Of a stretch of 64,000 bases of DNA, positions 28,518 to 37,850 are shown one piece after another. Below the pieces are notes generated by a model that saw only the letters and a program-made list of their open reading frames with translations, had not been told where the DNA came from and made no database searches. Position 1 is the stretch's first letter, and the number at the start of each line of letters is the position of its first letter. The translations under genes and the position numbers were made by a program. The DNA lies in contig VGVM01000004.1 in NCBI GenBank assembly GCA_016874035.1, positions 1 to 64,000 on the forward strand, written 5' to 3'. The stretch is from Gemmatimonadota bacterium (lineage in GTDB: Bacteria > Gemmatimonadota > Gemmatimonadetes > Gemmatimonadales > Gemmatimonadaceae).

Positions 28518-29088
28518 CGGATGCCTGTTCCCTTGCCGACTCAATGCCTGATGGGACATCCACCAGGTGCGCGAGCAGTCGGCGCAACTTCGCGCGTGCC
28601 TTGAACAACTGCGACTTCGACCCGCCTGAGGTGATTCCGAGTTCCTCGGCGATCTCCTCGTGCGTGTACCCCTCGACGTCGTGGAGCACGAATACGGCGC
28701 GCGCTCCCGGCGCCAACTTCTGGACGGCCTCGTCGATCGTTTGCGCGAGCAGCGTACGGTCGCCCTGGTGGTCCACCATGGCCGTATGCTCCTCGATCTC
28801 GACCTCGGACTTCCCGATCCGCCGCAGCGATCGGAGCGCATTCAGCGTCCGGTTGACGGCGATCCGGTGCGTCCACGTCGAGAACTGCGACTCGCCGCGG
28901 TAGGTCGGCAGCGCGCGGAAGATCTGGATCCAGACTTCCTGTGCCACGTCGGCCGCGAGATCCGGGTCGCCCACCAACCGTCGCACGACCGCGTCAATGC
29001 GCGGCGCGTGCTGCGTCCAAATGGCTCGCAGCGCGGCCTCGTCGCCGTTGATGGCGCGACGGATCGTGATCTGGTCGGTAGGGGTCAT
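28498..29088 (-). CDS. ECF-type RNA polymerase sigma factor
   Basis: Sigma2 DLAADVAQEVWIQIFRALPTYRGESQFSTWTHRIAVNRTLNALR; sigma4 GYTHEEIAEELGITSGGSKSQLFKARAKLRRLL. Confidence 0.92.
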   Translation of the reverse strand: MTPTDQITIRRAINGDEAALRAIWTQHAPRIDAVVRRLVGDPDLAADVAQEVWIQIFRALPTYRGESQFSTWTHRIAVNRTLNALRSLRRIGKSEVEIEEHTAMVDHQGDRTLLAQTIDEAVQKLAPGARAVFVLHDVEGYTHEEIAEELGITSGGSKSQLFKARAKLRRLLAHLVDVPSGIESAREQASDVASLS

Positions 29089-29182
29089 CGGATCCGGCTA
29101 ATTAGGCACTCGGCGTCCCAAATTGGTTTCCGCCTCCAACGGCGGCTCGTCTTGACTTGTAAGGCCCAGTGGCCGTACCTCA

Positions 29183-30562
29183 ATGATAGGCATGCACCTC
29201 CACCTCTTCCTCCCTGCCGTCGGAATGGCCCTTGCCGGGCCGGCCGTGCCACTGCGCCCGGTTACTTCGCCGGACAACGAACTCCGGGTCCGGCAGCCGG
29301 CCGAGGTCGGGATGTCGGCGGACCGCCTCGAGATCATTGATCGGGTGGTGCGCCGCGGCATCTGGGCCGGGGGCTACCCGGGTGCCGCCGTCATCGTGGG
29401 CCGGAAGGGCGCCATCGTGTACGAGCAGGGGTTTGGGGCCTTGGCCTGGGGCACGACGGCGCGCCCCGTTGCGCCCGACGAGAGCATCTACGACGTGGCG
29501 TCGCTCACCAAGGTCGTCGGGACGACGACCGCCGCGATGATCCTGTACGACCGCGGCAAGCTCGACCTCGACGCAAAGGTCCAGCGCTACCTGCCCGAGT
29601 TCACGGGCGGCAAGAAGGGCGACGTGACGGTGCGCATGCTCCTCTCCCACCGGAGCGGATTGCCCGCCGGCCGCGAGCTGTGGAGGAAGGCAAAGACCCC
29701 CGCGGCCGCGAAACGGCTCGTGCTCGAGACGCGGCTCGCGTACACACCGGGCCGCATGATGATCTACTCCGACCTTGGCGCCGATGTGCTCGGCTGGGTG
29801 GTCGAACGCGCGGCCGGCGAACCGATCGACCGCTTCCTGAAGCGGGAAGTGTTCACGCCGCTCGGCATGCGCAACACGATGTTCCGGCCCGCCGATTCGT
29901 TGAAGTACCGGATCGCGCCGACCGAGCAGCACCCGCCGCGCGGATATCCCGTTCGTGGCGAGGTCCACGACGAAAACGCGTTCGCGCTTGGCGGGGTTGC
30001 AGGCCACGCGGGCCTGTTCAGCTCGGCGCTCGATCTCGCCGTGTTTGCTCAAATGATGCTCAACGGTGGGCAGATCGGCGGAGTGCGCTTGATCGCGGAT
30101 TCGACCGTCCGGCTCTTCACCGAGCATGTCCGTGACGCGCGCGCGCTTGGGTGGGAGGTCGGGAACGGTGAGCACGGCGCTGGGCAGTTCCTCGGACGGC
30201 GCGCCTTCGGCCACACCGGCTACACGGGCACGTCGCTCTGGATCGACCCCGAGCGAGAGATGTTCGTCGTGCTGCTGACAAACCGAGTCCACGCCGCGCG
30301 CGTTCGCCGGCCTGCGGTTGTGATCGCGGACGTCCGCGCCGACGTTGCCGACGCGGCGGCGCTCGCCGTGCTCGACGAACCGCATGCGATCCCGGTCCTC
30401 CCGGCTTCGTTCCGCACCGACATCCAGCAGGACTGGAACAAGCCGTACCGCCGGGCCCGGGTTCGGCAGTCCAAGGCGCCGTCGCCGGCACAGCGGGTGC
30501 CCGCCGCCAAGTCTGCCCCGACCAAGGCGTCAATCCCGAGCAAATCTGTCGTAAAGCGCTAA
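29183..30562 (+). CDS. Serine hydrolase, beta-lactamase class C-like
   Basis: YDVASLTKVVGTTTA (SxxK), IYSDLG (YxN-like), HTGYTGTSLW. Confidence 0.88.
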   Translation: MIGMHLHLFLPAVGMALAGPAVPLRPVTSPDNELRVRQPAEVGMSADRLEIIDRVVRRGIWAGGYPGAAVIVGRKGAIVYEQGFGALAWGTTARPVAPDESIYDVASLTKVVGTTTAAMILYDRGKLDLDAKVQRYLPEFTGGKKGDVTVRMLLSHRSGLPAGRELWRKAKTPAAAKRLVLETRLAYTPGRMMIYSDLGADVLGWVVERAAGEPIDRFLKREVFTPLGMRNTMFRPADSLKYRIAPTEQHPPRGYPVRGEVHDENAFALGGVAGHAGLFSSALDLAVFAQMMLNGGQIGGVRLIADSTVRLFTEHVRDARALGWEVGNGEHGAGQFLGRRAFGHTGYTGTSLWIDPEREMFVVLLTNRVHAARVRRPAVVIADVRADVADAAALAVLDEPHAIPVLPASFRTDIQQDWNKPYRRARVRQSKAPSPAQRVPAAKSAPTKASIPSKSVVKR

Positions 30563-30572
30563 ATTGGTCGGC

Positions 30573-30926
30573 GTGTCCGATCAGTCATCGCCGTCCCCAA
30601 CATCCACCATCGAAGGCGACGCAGCCGGCGGCATCACGCCGGATCTGGTCAAGCTCGCCCTCCGTCGCGTGAAGGACCCCGAGGTCAACCTCAACATCGT
30701 TGACATGGGGTTGATCTACGACGTGCGAGTCGAGGGGGCGGACGTGTTCGTGGACATGAGTCTCACGACGCCTGCGTGCCCGAGCGGCCCCGAGATCATG
30801 AAGGACGCCGAGGATCAGCTCAAGACGCTGGCCGGCGTGGGCGCGGTGAACCTCAACCTCGTGTGGTCGCCGCCGTGGAGTCCCGAGCGGATTGAGCCCC
30901 GGGTGAGGGCGTACTTGGGGTTCTAG
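30573..30926 (+). CDS. sufT: DUF59/MIP18-like metal-sulfur cluster assembly factor
   Basis: GTG at 30573; VKDPEVNLNIVDMGLIYDVRVEG...MSLTTPACPSGPEIMKDAE. Confidence 0.85.
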   Translation: MSDQSSPSPTSTIEGDAAGGITPDLVKLALRRVKDPEVNLNIVDMGLIYDVRVEGADVFVDMSLTTPACPSGPEIMKDAEDQLKTLAGVGAVNLNLVWSPPWSPERIEPRVRAYLGF

Positions 30927-30935
30927 CGGGGAGAG

Positions 30936-30963
30936 AGCGACGAACTCTCCGTCGCTGATTTTT
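30936..30963 (+). terminator. Rho-independent terminator after the DUF59 gene
   Basis: AGCGACG-aactctc-CGTCGCT followed by GATTTTT. Confidence 0.7.
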
Positions 30964-31000
30964 CGTTGCTTTCACCCGCTGACAGCGCCGCGAACTCTCG

Positions 31001-31405
31001 CTACGCGCCGGGTACCAAGCGCTCCACCCCCGGTATCCCATCCAGGTCGGTGTCGTAGCTATAGATCCCATCGAGCTTCTCGGTGAGCACGACGGCCGCG
31101 TGTAGCGCATCCCGCGCCATCATGCCCATGCGCCGGTCCATGACGAGTCGCGCGCGATCCATCACTTTCACGGTGATCGGGAGCACGACCGGAAAGATCA
31201 CTCGCGCCATATCGTACACGCGTTTGCCTTCGGCCCACCGGCCGATCGCTCGGTAACGGTGCAGCACCTCCTGCAGCACTTCCGCGTCTATCGTCGCGTC
31301 GTCCTGGCCGCGTGCGATGCGCTCGAGGAGCGCCACGGACGCGGCCTTGTTGGCGTGCTCCTCGCCGGCGGCGTACATCAGGATGTTCGTGTCCACCAGT
31401 TTCAC
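31001..31405 (-). CDS. vapC: PIN-domain toxin (VapC-like)
   Basis: MKLVDTNILMYAAGEEHANKAAS...EVLQEVLHRY...DALHAAVVL; overlaps upstream antitoxin stop. Confidence 0.85.
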   Translation of the reverse strand: MKLVDTNILMYAAGEEHANKAASVALLERIARGQDDATIDAEVLQEVLHRYRAIGRWAEGKRVYDMARVIFPVVLPITVKVMDRARLVMDRRMGMMARDALHAAVVLTEKLDGIYSYDTDLDGIPGVERLVPGA

Positions 31406-31653
31406 GGAGCGAGCTTCTCCGGCGGTGTGACCGACTCAGCCTTCATGGCGCTCACCGACCCGACCGGCAGCGACATCGCGCCCAGCGCGTGGACCGCGCT
31501 TACACGGATTCCCGTATCTCCAATCCCGTACTGCTCGGCGCATGCCTCGCGCACGAGCGCACCCAGGCTCGTGTGTTGCCGCTCGGCCAGCCGTGTCAGC
31601 TGATCGTGCATTTCAGTGGTCAGCAGTATCGTGGTCTTGACGCGCAGGTCCAT
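31402..31653 (-). CDS. vapB: Ribbon-helix-helix antitoxin (VapB-like)
   Basis: MDLRVKTTILLTTEMHDQLTRLAERQHTSLGALVREACAEQYG. Confidence 0.8.
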   Translation of the reverse strand: MDLRVKTTILLTTEMHDQLTRLAERQHTSLGALVREACAEQYGIGDTGIRVSAVHALGAMSLPVGSVSAMKAESVTPPEKLAP

Positions 31654-31657
31654 AGAA

Positions 31658-31704
31658 CCTCCATATACGCCTCCATATATGACACTTCTGTCCTATGTTG
31701 TCAA
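31658..31704 (-). promoter_or_regulatory. Promoter/operator of vapBC
   Basis: Minus strand TTGACA (31704-31699), 17-bp spacer, CATATA (31681-31676); direct repeat CCTCCATATA at 31658-31667 and 31670-31679. Confidence 0.6.
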
Positions 31705-31715
31705 GAAACAACGAG

Positions 31716-32954
31716 TTACTGACTCAGGTACGGGCTGTCGTCGGAAGCGGCGTCCTTTTCTCCGCCTTGCCCGACCGGCTTGTACCCGCGGAGCGCCTTC
31801 ACAAACCCGGACCCAAGTTCGGCGATCTGCCAGCGCCGGAGCCCCTCAACCGCCGACAGCTCCTCGACGGCGCGCGGCAGCAGCCGAGCCACCGCTTCCA
31901 TCCGATCGCGTGAGCAGAGCACGCCGGGGTCGAGCTCAAGTCGCTTCGCCGCCGCGTCGCGCACCGACTTGATCGCGGCAACCTTGGCGTCGAAATCGGG
32001 ATCTCGCGCCCACCGCTTCGCCTTGGGGAACCGCGGCAATTCCGATTCCGGAACGGCCAGGCCGCGGCGGATCGCATCGAGCATCTCACCGCCTCGGCGT
32101 TCGCCGATCCCGCGCGGCATGCCCTTGATGCGCAGCAGCGCGGCACGATCGGCAGGCGGCGCTTTCGACGCCTCGAGCAGCACCTCGTTCCCGACGACGC
32201 GGAACGTCGCCTTGTCGATCTCCTTCGCCACCGAATCCCGCCACTGCACGAGCTCGCGAAAGACCGCGAGCTCACGCCGCGTGAGGTCGCGGGCACCCTT
32301 GATCCGAAGGAATGCGAACGCCGCGTCCTCGTCGCTCCAGCGAATGCCTTCGAGCCGGTCGAACTCCTCGCGCGCCCAGGACCAGCGCTCCTTCTTCCGC
32401 AGCGCGTCCGCCATGCGGTCGCGCAGCGCCAGCAGGTGCATCGTGTCCTGCGCCGCGTAGTCGAGCATGTCGTCCGTCAGCGGCCGCATGGACCAGTCCG
32501 CGCGCTGGTGCTTCTTGTTCAGCTTGACCCCGAAGTGCGATTCGAGCAGTGCGGCAAGCCCAAACGCGTTCACGCCGAGCAGCTGCGCCGCCACCCTCGT
32601 GTCGAACACATTGCGCGCCTTCCAGCCATAGTCCTGCGCGAAAAGCCGTAGGTCGTAGTCCGCGTCGTGAAATACCACCTCGACGCTTGGGTCCTGGATC
32701 CACGCGCCGAGCTGGCTCGGCGCCGCCACGGGCAGCGGGTCAATGATCGCGTGGTCGCGCGGCGTCGAGATCTGGATCAGGTAGATCCGATCCACGAACC
32801 GATGGAAACTTGCGCCCTCGGTGTCGAGCGCCACGCGCTCGGGCTTCCCGGTTCGGTCGAAGAACGCGCCGACCGCGGGGTCCGTGTCGAGGTACTCCGC
32901 GGCTTTCTGCCCTGCGGCAATCCGGGGCGCGGGACGATTCGCCGCGCCCGCCAC
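31716..32954 (-). CDS. rnd: Ribonuclease D
   Basis: ALDTEGASFHRFVDRIYLIQIST, FHDADYDLRLFAQDYG, DYAAQDTMHLLALRDRM DEDD exonuclease motifs; HRDC region. Confidence 0.92.
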   Translation of the reverse strand: MAGAANRPAPRIAAGQKAAEYLDTDPAVGAFFDRTGKPERVALDTEGASFHRFVDRIYLIQISTPRDHAIIDPLPVAAPSQLGAWIQDPSVEVVFHDADYDLRLFAQDYGWKARNVFDTRVAAQLLGVNAFGLAALLESHFGVKLNKKHQRADWSMRPLTDDMLDYAAQDTMHLLALRDRMADALRKKERWSWAREEFDRLEGIRWSDEDAAFAFLRIKGARDLTRRELAVFRELVQWRDSVAKEIDKATFRVVGNEVLLEASKAPPADRAALLRIKGMPRGIGERRGGEMLDAIRRGLAVPESELPRFPKAKRWARDPDFDAKVAAIKSVRDAAAKRLELDPGVLCSRDRMEAVARLLPRAVEELSAVEGLRRWQIAELGSGFVKALRGYKPVGQGGEKDAASDDSPYLSQ

Positions 32955-33218
32955 TTAGCGCGTCAGCCGCCCTGGCGGCGTCGGAGACGTGAAGACTTCC
33001 TTGTTGATCTGGATGTACTGCTTCTGCGCCGCCGGCACGTCCTCCTCGGGGAAGATGGCGGTCACCGGGCACTCCGGCTCACAGGCGCCACAGTCAATGC
33101 ACTCGTCGGGGTGGATGTAAAGCATTTCCGGCCCTTCGTAGATGCAATCCACGGGGCAGACGTCCACACACGACTTGTCCTTGGTGCCCTTGCAGGCCTC
33201 TGTGATCACATACGGCAT
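32955..33218 (-). CDS. fdxA: Ferredoxin, 7Fe/8Fe type
   Basis: [56 protein letters not shown]. Confidence 0.93.
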   Translation of the reverse strand: MPYVITEACKGTKDKSCVDVCPVDCIYEGPEMLYIHPDECIDCGACEPECPVTAIFPEEDVPAAQKQYIQINKEVFTSPTPPGRLTR

Positions 33219-33312
33219 CAGGTTCCTCGATCAGTCCGCCGCGTATTCGGTATCACGCGAATGCCGGGGAAATCTATTCCCGGGCACAGGCCCGTGCGCC
33301 ATCTTCAGGCCT

Positions 33313-33795
33313 ATGCAGCCCCCCATGCGGCTCACGGTCAACGGACGCGCGGCGGAGGTGTCGCCGGAGCCGGGCGAACGCCTGCTGACAACCGTCACCG
33401 AACGCCTGCACCTGACCGGCACCAAGTTCGGCTGCGGCCACGGCGAATGTGGGGCCTGCAGCGTGCTCGTGGACGGGCGCCTCACCTACGCCTGCCTGGC
33501 GCTGACCGAGGCCTGTGACGGCGCGGCCGTGACCACGGTCGAGGGCCTCGCAACGGGCGAAACGCTGGCGCCGCTGCAGCGCGCGTTCATCGCGCATGAC
33601 GCGGCCCAGTGCGGCTACTGCACGCCGGGCCAGCTGATCGCCGCGACGCGCCTGCTCGAGCGGAACGCGAACCCGACGGAGAACGAGATCAAGGTCGGCA
33701 TGAGCGGGAACCTCTGCCGCTGCGGAACCTACCCGAAGATCATCACCGCGATCCAGGCGGTCGCGCGCGGCGAGTTCGCCGCGCCGGCTCGTTGA
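33313..33795 (+). CDS. Molybdenum-hydroxylase [2Fe-2S] small subunit
   Basis: GTKFGCGHGECGACSVLVDG and AAQCGYCTPGQLIAATRLL...SGNLCRCGTYPKI. Confidence 0.92.
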   Translation: MQPPMRLTVNGRAAEVSPEPGERLLTTVTERLHLTGTKFGCGHGECGACSVLVDGRLTYACLALTEACDGAAVTTVEGLATGETLAPLQRAFIAHDAAQCGYCTPGQLIAATRLLERNANPTENEIKVGMSGNLCRCGTYPKIITAIQAVARGEFAAPAR

Positions 33796-33797
33796 CG

Positions 33798-36107
33798 ATG
33801 CCACGAAAGAAGGCGAGCCCCGCCCCGCGGAAGGGCTTCATCAAGACGATCGTCGAAGTCGAAGGCCGCACCGAAACCCGCGTCGTGGAGATTCCGGCGT
33901 TCGAGCCCACCCCATGGGGGCCCGACACGGCACTCGAAACCGTAGGCACGCGAGCCGTGCGCGTGGACGCCGGCGAGAAAGTCACGGGTCAGGCCAAGTA
34001 CACGGCCGACATCGCCCGGCCCGGCATGCTGCACGCCATCATCCTCCGGTCCTGGGTCGCACGCGGGACGCTCGTTTCGGTTGACGTGGACGCCGCGCGC
34101 AAGATTCGGGGCGTGATCGACGTGATCGGTCCCGGCGATGCACCGGCGAAAACGCGACTCTTCCCGCGCAAGGTCACGTACGCCGGCCAGCCGATCGCCG
34201 CCGTTTGCGCCGAGTCGCTGCACGCGGTCACCGCCGGGATCCGCGCGCTGCGGGCCAAGATCGAGACCGCCCCGTTCGCCGCCACGTTCGAAGCCGCCAC
34301 GGCGCCGGACGCACCGTTGGTGCGCAGCAAAGGCAACGTCGCCGAGGGCTCGCCGGTCGTGAACGCGCGCGGCAACCTCGCACGGGGGCTCGCCCGGGCG
34401 GACGTCGTGATCGAACGCGAGTACCGCACGCCCGTGCAGCTCCACTCGGCGATCGAACCGCATGGCGCCGTCGCCGAATGGCAGGGCGACCAGCTCGTCG
34501 TCTGGGAATCCACGCAGGGCATCTTCCGCACGCGCGAACAGCTCGCCGAGGGCCTCGAACTGCCGCAGTCACGCGTGCGCGTGATCAAGCAATACATGGG
34601 CGGCGGCTTCGGCGCGAAGAACGGAGCCGGGCCGCACACCTTTGTCGCGGCGATCTTCGCGCGGCGCACGGGGCGCCCGGTGCGCTGCGTGAACAGCCGG
34701 AAGGCCGAACAGTCGGATTCGGGCAATCGGCCCGCGACGACGCAGCGCGTGACGATCGGCGCGAAACGGAACGGTACGCTGACCGCGATCTCGCTCAGCG
34801 CGGACATCCCGCTCGGCGTTGGCGGCTGGGAGGGCGGCCCCGGGCAACTCTATCACGAGTTGTACGCGTGCCCGAACGTGCGCACGGAAGAGACGTTTGC
34901 GTATGTGAACGCGAGCGCGATGCAGGCGTTCCGTGCGCCGGGGTATGCCGAGGGCGCCTTTGCGCTGGAAGGCGCAATAAACGCACTCGCGGCCAAACTC
35001 GGCATGGACCCGCTGGCACTCCGGCGGCGCAACTACGCCAAGACCGACCCACGCAAGAAACGTCCGTGGTCGGGCAATGCGCTGCTCGAGTGCTACGAAC
35101 AAGCCGCGGCGCGGTTCGGCTGGGACACCCGCGACTCGCGCCGCGGCCCCGCGGCGTCGCGCGCGCAAGTTCGCCGCGGGTTTGGCATGGCTGCGCAGAT
35201 CTGGCCCACCGGCGGCGGCCCGCCGGCCTATGCGCACGTACGCATCAACGCCGACGCCTCGATTGACCTGCTCACGGGAACCCAGGACCTGGGCACCGGC
35301 GCACGAACGATCCTCAGCCAAGTGGTTGCCGATGCCATGGGCGCCAGGCTCTCCGACGTGCACACCGTGATCGGCGACACCGGCTCGCTTCCCTACACGG
35401 GAAACTCGTGGGGTTCGATGACCACTCCTTCCGTCGCCCCGGCCGCGCGCATGGCCGCAGAGGACGCACGGCGCATGCTGCTCGACGCCGCGGCACCGAT
35501 GCTCGGCGTTCCACTCGGAAAGCTCGAGACCCGCAACTCGACCGTATGCGTCCGCGGAACCGACCGCTCGATGACGTTTGCCGAGGTCACGAAGGAGCTC
35601 GGCGACGTCATGATCATCGGACGAGGCACGCGAGGCCCGAACCCGCTCGATGTGAGCGTCGCGACGTTCGGCGCGCAGTTCGCGGAAGTCGAGGTGGACA
35701 CGCGCACCGGTGTGGTGAGGGTGGTGCGCATCGTCGCGGCGCACGACGCCGGCCGCATCCTCAACCCGACGCTCGCGGAAAGCCAGTTGGAGGGCGGGAT
35801 CATCCAGGGGCTCGGCTACGGGATGTTCGAGGAGCGGGTGCTCGACCCAGCGACCGGCCTCCAGTTGAACCCGGACCTGCACGATTACCGGATCCCGACG
35901 ATTGCTGACACCCCGGTGATCGACGCGTTCTGCGTCGGCCAGGCGGACGCCGCGGCCAACCACACGGGTGCCCGCGGGTTGGCCGAGCCGCCGATTATCC
36001 CGACTGCGCCGGCGATCGCCGCAGCCGTGGCGGATGCAATCGGTGCAGAGCTTCACGAGATTCCGTTGACGCCGTGGCGGGTGCTCGCCGCCGCGGGCGA
36101 GGTGTAA
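33798..36107 (+). CDS. Molybdenum-hydroxylase (xanthine/aldehyde dehydrogenase family) molybdopterin-binding large subunit
   Basis: GEKVTGQAKYTADI, VIKQYMGGGFGAKNGAGPHTFVAAIFAR, QAFRAPGYAEGAFALE, GARGLAEPPIIPTAPAIAAAV. Confidence 0.92.
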   Translation: MPRKKASPAPRKGFIKTIVEVEGRTETRVVEIPAFEPTPWGPDTALETVGTRAVRVDAGEKVTGQAKYTADIARPGMLHAIILRSWVARGTLVSVDVDAARKIRGVIDVIGPGDAPAKTRLFPRKVTYAGQPIAAVCAESLHAVTAGIRALRAKIETAPFAATFEAATAPDAPLVRSKGNVAEGSPVVNARGNLARGLARADVVIEREYRTPVQLHSAIEPHGAVAEWQGDQLVVWESTQGIFRTREQLAEGLELPQSRVRVIKQYMGGGFGAKNGAGPHTFVAAIFARRTGRPVRCVNSRKAEQSDSGNRPATTQRVTIGAKRNGTLTAISLSADIPLGVGGWEGGPGQLYHELYACPNVRTEETFAYVNASAMQAFRAPGYAEGAFALEGAINALAAKLGMDPLALRRRNYAKTDPRKKRPWSGNALLECYEQAAARFGWDTRDSRRGPAASRAQVRRGFGMAAQIWPTGGGPPAYAHVRINADASIDLLTGTQDLGTGARTILSQVVADAMGARLSDVHTVIGDTGSLPYTGNSWGSMTTPSVAPAARMAAEDARRMLLDAAAPMLGVPLGKLETRNSTVCVRGTDRSMTFAEVTKELGDVMIIGRGTRGPNPLDVSVATFGAQFAEVEVDTRTGVVRVVRIVAAHDAGRILNPTLAESQLEGGIIQGLGYGMFEERVLDPATGLQLNPDLHDYRIPTIADTPVIDAFCVGQADAAANHTGARGLAEPPIIPTAPAIAAAVADAIGAELHEIPLTPWRVLAAAGEV

Positions 36108-36139
36108 GGCTCGACTCCTTGGGGGGAACCGTGCGACGA

Positions 36140-37816
36140 ATGATCCGGCCGCTTCTTGAAATGCTTGCCTGCGCTGTTGCCCTCATCGCGCTCGCGGACA
36201 CGGCGCTGGCCCAGCGCGGCGGCCGCGGGGCCGCCGGCCCTCCGGCCACACTTGAGTCGCAGGCCGACAGGATCTTCGCGCAGTTCAACTCCACGCACAC
36301 CCCAGGCTGCGCGGTTGGCGTCCGGCAAGCCGGCCGCGACCTGCTGCTGAAGGGCTATGGGATGGCCAACCTCGAAGCCGGCGTCCCGATTTCGGCTGGT
36401 ACGATCTTCGAGTCGGGGTCGGTCGCCAAGCAGTTCACGGCCACGGCGATCCTGATGCTCGTGCGCGACGGCAAGCTCTCGCTCGATGACCCGGTCCGGA
36501 AACACATCCCTGAGCTGCCGGAGTACCCACGGCCGCTGTTGGTTCGCCACCTGCTTTCGCACACGAGTGGGCTCCGCGAGTGGAGCAACCTGGTCGCGCT
36601 CGCCGGATGGCCGCGCACCACCCGCGTTCACACCCAGCAGGACCTGCTCGAAACGGTCTTCGCCCAGAAGTCGCTCAACTACCCCGTTGGCGACCACTAC
36701 TCCTACACAAACTCCGGCTTCGCGCTTCTCCCGACCATCGTCGAGCGGGTGAGTGGCATGTCATTCGTGCAGTTCTCGAACGAGCGCATCTTCCGGCCGC
36801 TTGGACTCCGCGACACGCACTGGCGGGACGACTTCACCGAGATCGTTCCCGGCCGTGCGCAGGCGTATTCGCGCGCGGCAAACGCGCCGCGTGGCTGGTC
36901 GCTCGAGATGCCGTTCGAAAACGTGCACGGCCCTGGTGGCCTGCTGACGACGGTCGCCGACTGGCTCCGCTGGAACGATGAACTTGACAAGAAAAACCTT
37001 GTCAGTTCGGAGATTGTGGATGGGCTCACGACCCGGGCAGTCCTTACGAGCGGACGAACAATCTCGTACGCGCGAGGGGTGACTGTGTCGAAGTTCCGTG
37101 GCGTGGATGAGATCGCGCACTCGGGATCGACCGGTGGATACAGCACCTATCTCGCGCGTTATCCGGGACAGCAGCTTTCGATCGCGGTGCTCTGCAACGC
37201 GGCCGGCGCGCCAGCCACGCAGTTCACTCGCTCGCTCGTCGAGGCATTGGTCCCCAGCCTCGCGCCCGTCGCTTCGGCAGACACGGTTGCGGCGGAGGCC
37301 GGCGAGGTCGCGAAGATTGCCGGGATTTATCGGAACGCCCGGACCCACGAGATCCAACCGGTCGGTACAGGAGCTGGGTTTGCCGGCGCGCCGGTGCGGA
37401 AGCTCCGTGACGGCGGTTGGATGATCGGCAACAATCGAGCGCTGGTGGACTTCGGCCCGGACGGCAATGCCCGCGGGTACCGGGCCCTCGCCGCCGACTC
37501 CGACTCCGTACCGTTCACGCTGGTGGCGAAGGAGCAGTGGAAGCCGACACCGGCGCAGTTGGCCGCCTTCGCCGGCCGCTACCGCTCCGACGAGATTCCG
37601 GCCGTGTGGACCCTCACCGTCGAGGGCGACCGACTCGTCGCGTCGGTTCGGGGCGCGCTCAAGGGAACCCTGACTCCCGTGTACCCGGACGGCTTCACCG
37701 GCGGCGGAACGCTTGGCTCAGTCTGGTTCACGCGCGACGCGCGCGGCGCCGTCACGGAAATGCACTCCGGTTCATCCCGCGTTTGGGATATCGCGTTCCA
37801 GCGCGTACGGCCCTGA
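36140..37816 (+). CDS. Serine hydrolase, beta-lactamase class C-like, secreted
   Basis: Signal peptide; FESGSVAKQFTATA (SxxK), YSYTNSGFALL (YxN), HSGSTGGYSTYLARYP. Confidence 0.88.
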   Translation: MIRPLLEMLACAVALIALADTALAQRGGRGAAGPPATLESQADRIFAQFNSTHTPGCAVGVRQAGRDLLLKGYGMANLEAGVPISAGTIFESGSVAKQFTATAILMLVRDGKLSLDDPVRKHIPELPEYPRPLLVRHLLSHTSGLREWSNLVALAGWPRTTRVHTQQDLLETVFAQKSLNYPVGDHYSYTNSGFALLPTIVERVSGMSFVQFSNERIFRPLGLRDTHWRDDFTEIVPGRAQAYSRAANAPRGWSLEMPFENVHGPGGLLTTVADWLRWNDELDKKNLVSSEIVDGLTTRAVLTSGRTISYARGVTVSKFRGVDEIAHSGSTGGYSTYLARYPGQQLSIAVLCNAAGAPATQFTRSLVEALVPSLAPVASADTVAAEAGEVAKIAGIYRNARTHEIQPVGTGAGFAGAPVRKLRDGGWMIGNNRALVDFGPDGNARGYRALAADSDSVPFTLVAKEQWKPTPAQLAAFAGRYRSDEIPAVWTLTVEGDRLVASVRGALKGTLTPVYPDGFTGGGTLGSVWFTRDARGAVTEMHSGSSRVWDIAFQRVRP

Positions 37817-37818
37817 GC

Positions 37819-37846
37819 TGACTTTCCGCGGTTGACTTTCCGCGGT
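37819..37846. repeat. 14-bp perfect tandem duplication tgactttccgcggt
   Basis: tgactttccgcggt tgactttccgcggt between convergent stops. Confidence 0.85.
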
Positions 37847-37850
37847 TGAA

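Noticed and set aside
31001-31653. Start of a defence island
   Set aside because: A single VapBC pair flanked by housekeeping genes (sufT-like, rnd); no restriction, CBASS, retron or other defence genes nearby.
34569-36056. 495-aa minus-strand ORF
   Set aside because: Antisense to the Mo-hydroxylase large subunit; no domain signatures.
37819-37846. 14-bp tandem duplication as a regulatory element
   Set aside because: Only two copies between convergent stops; most simply a local replication slip.
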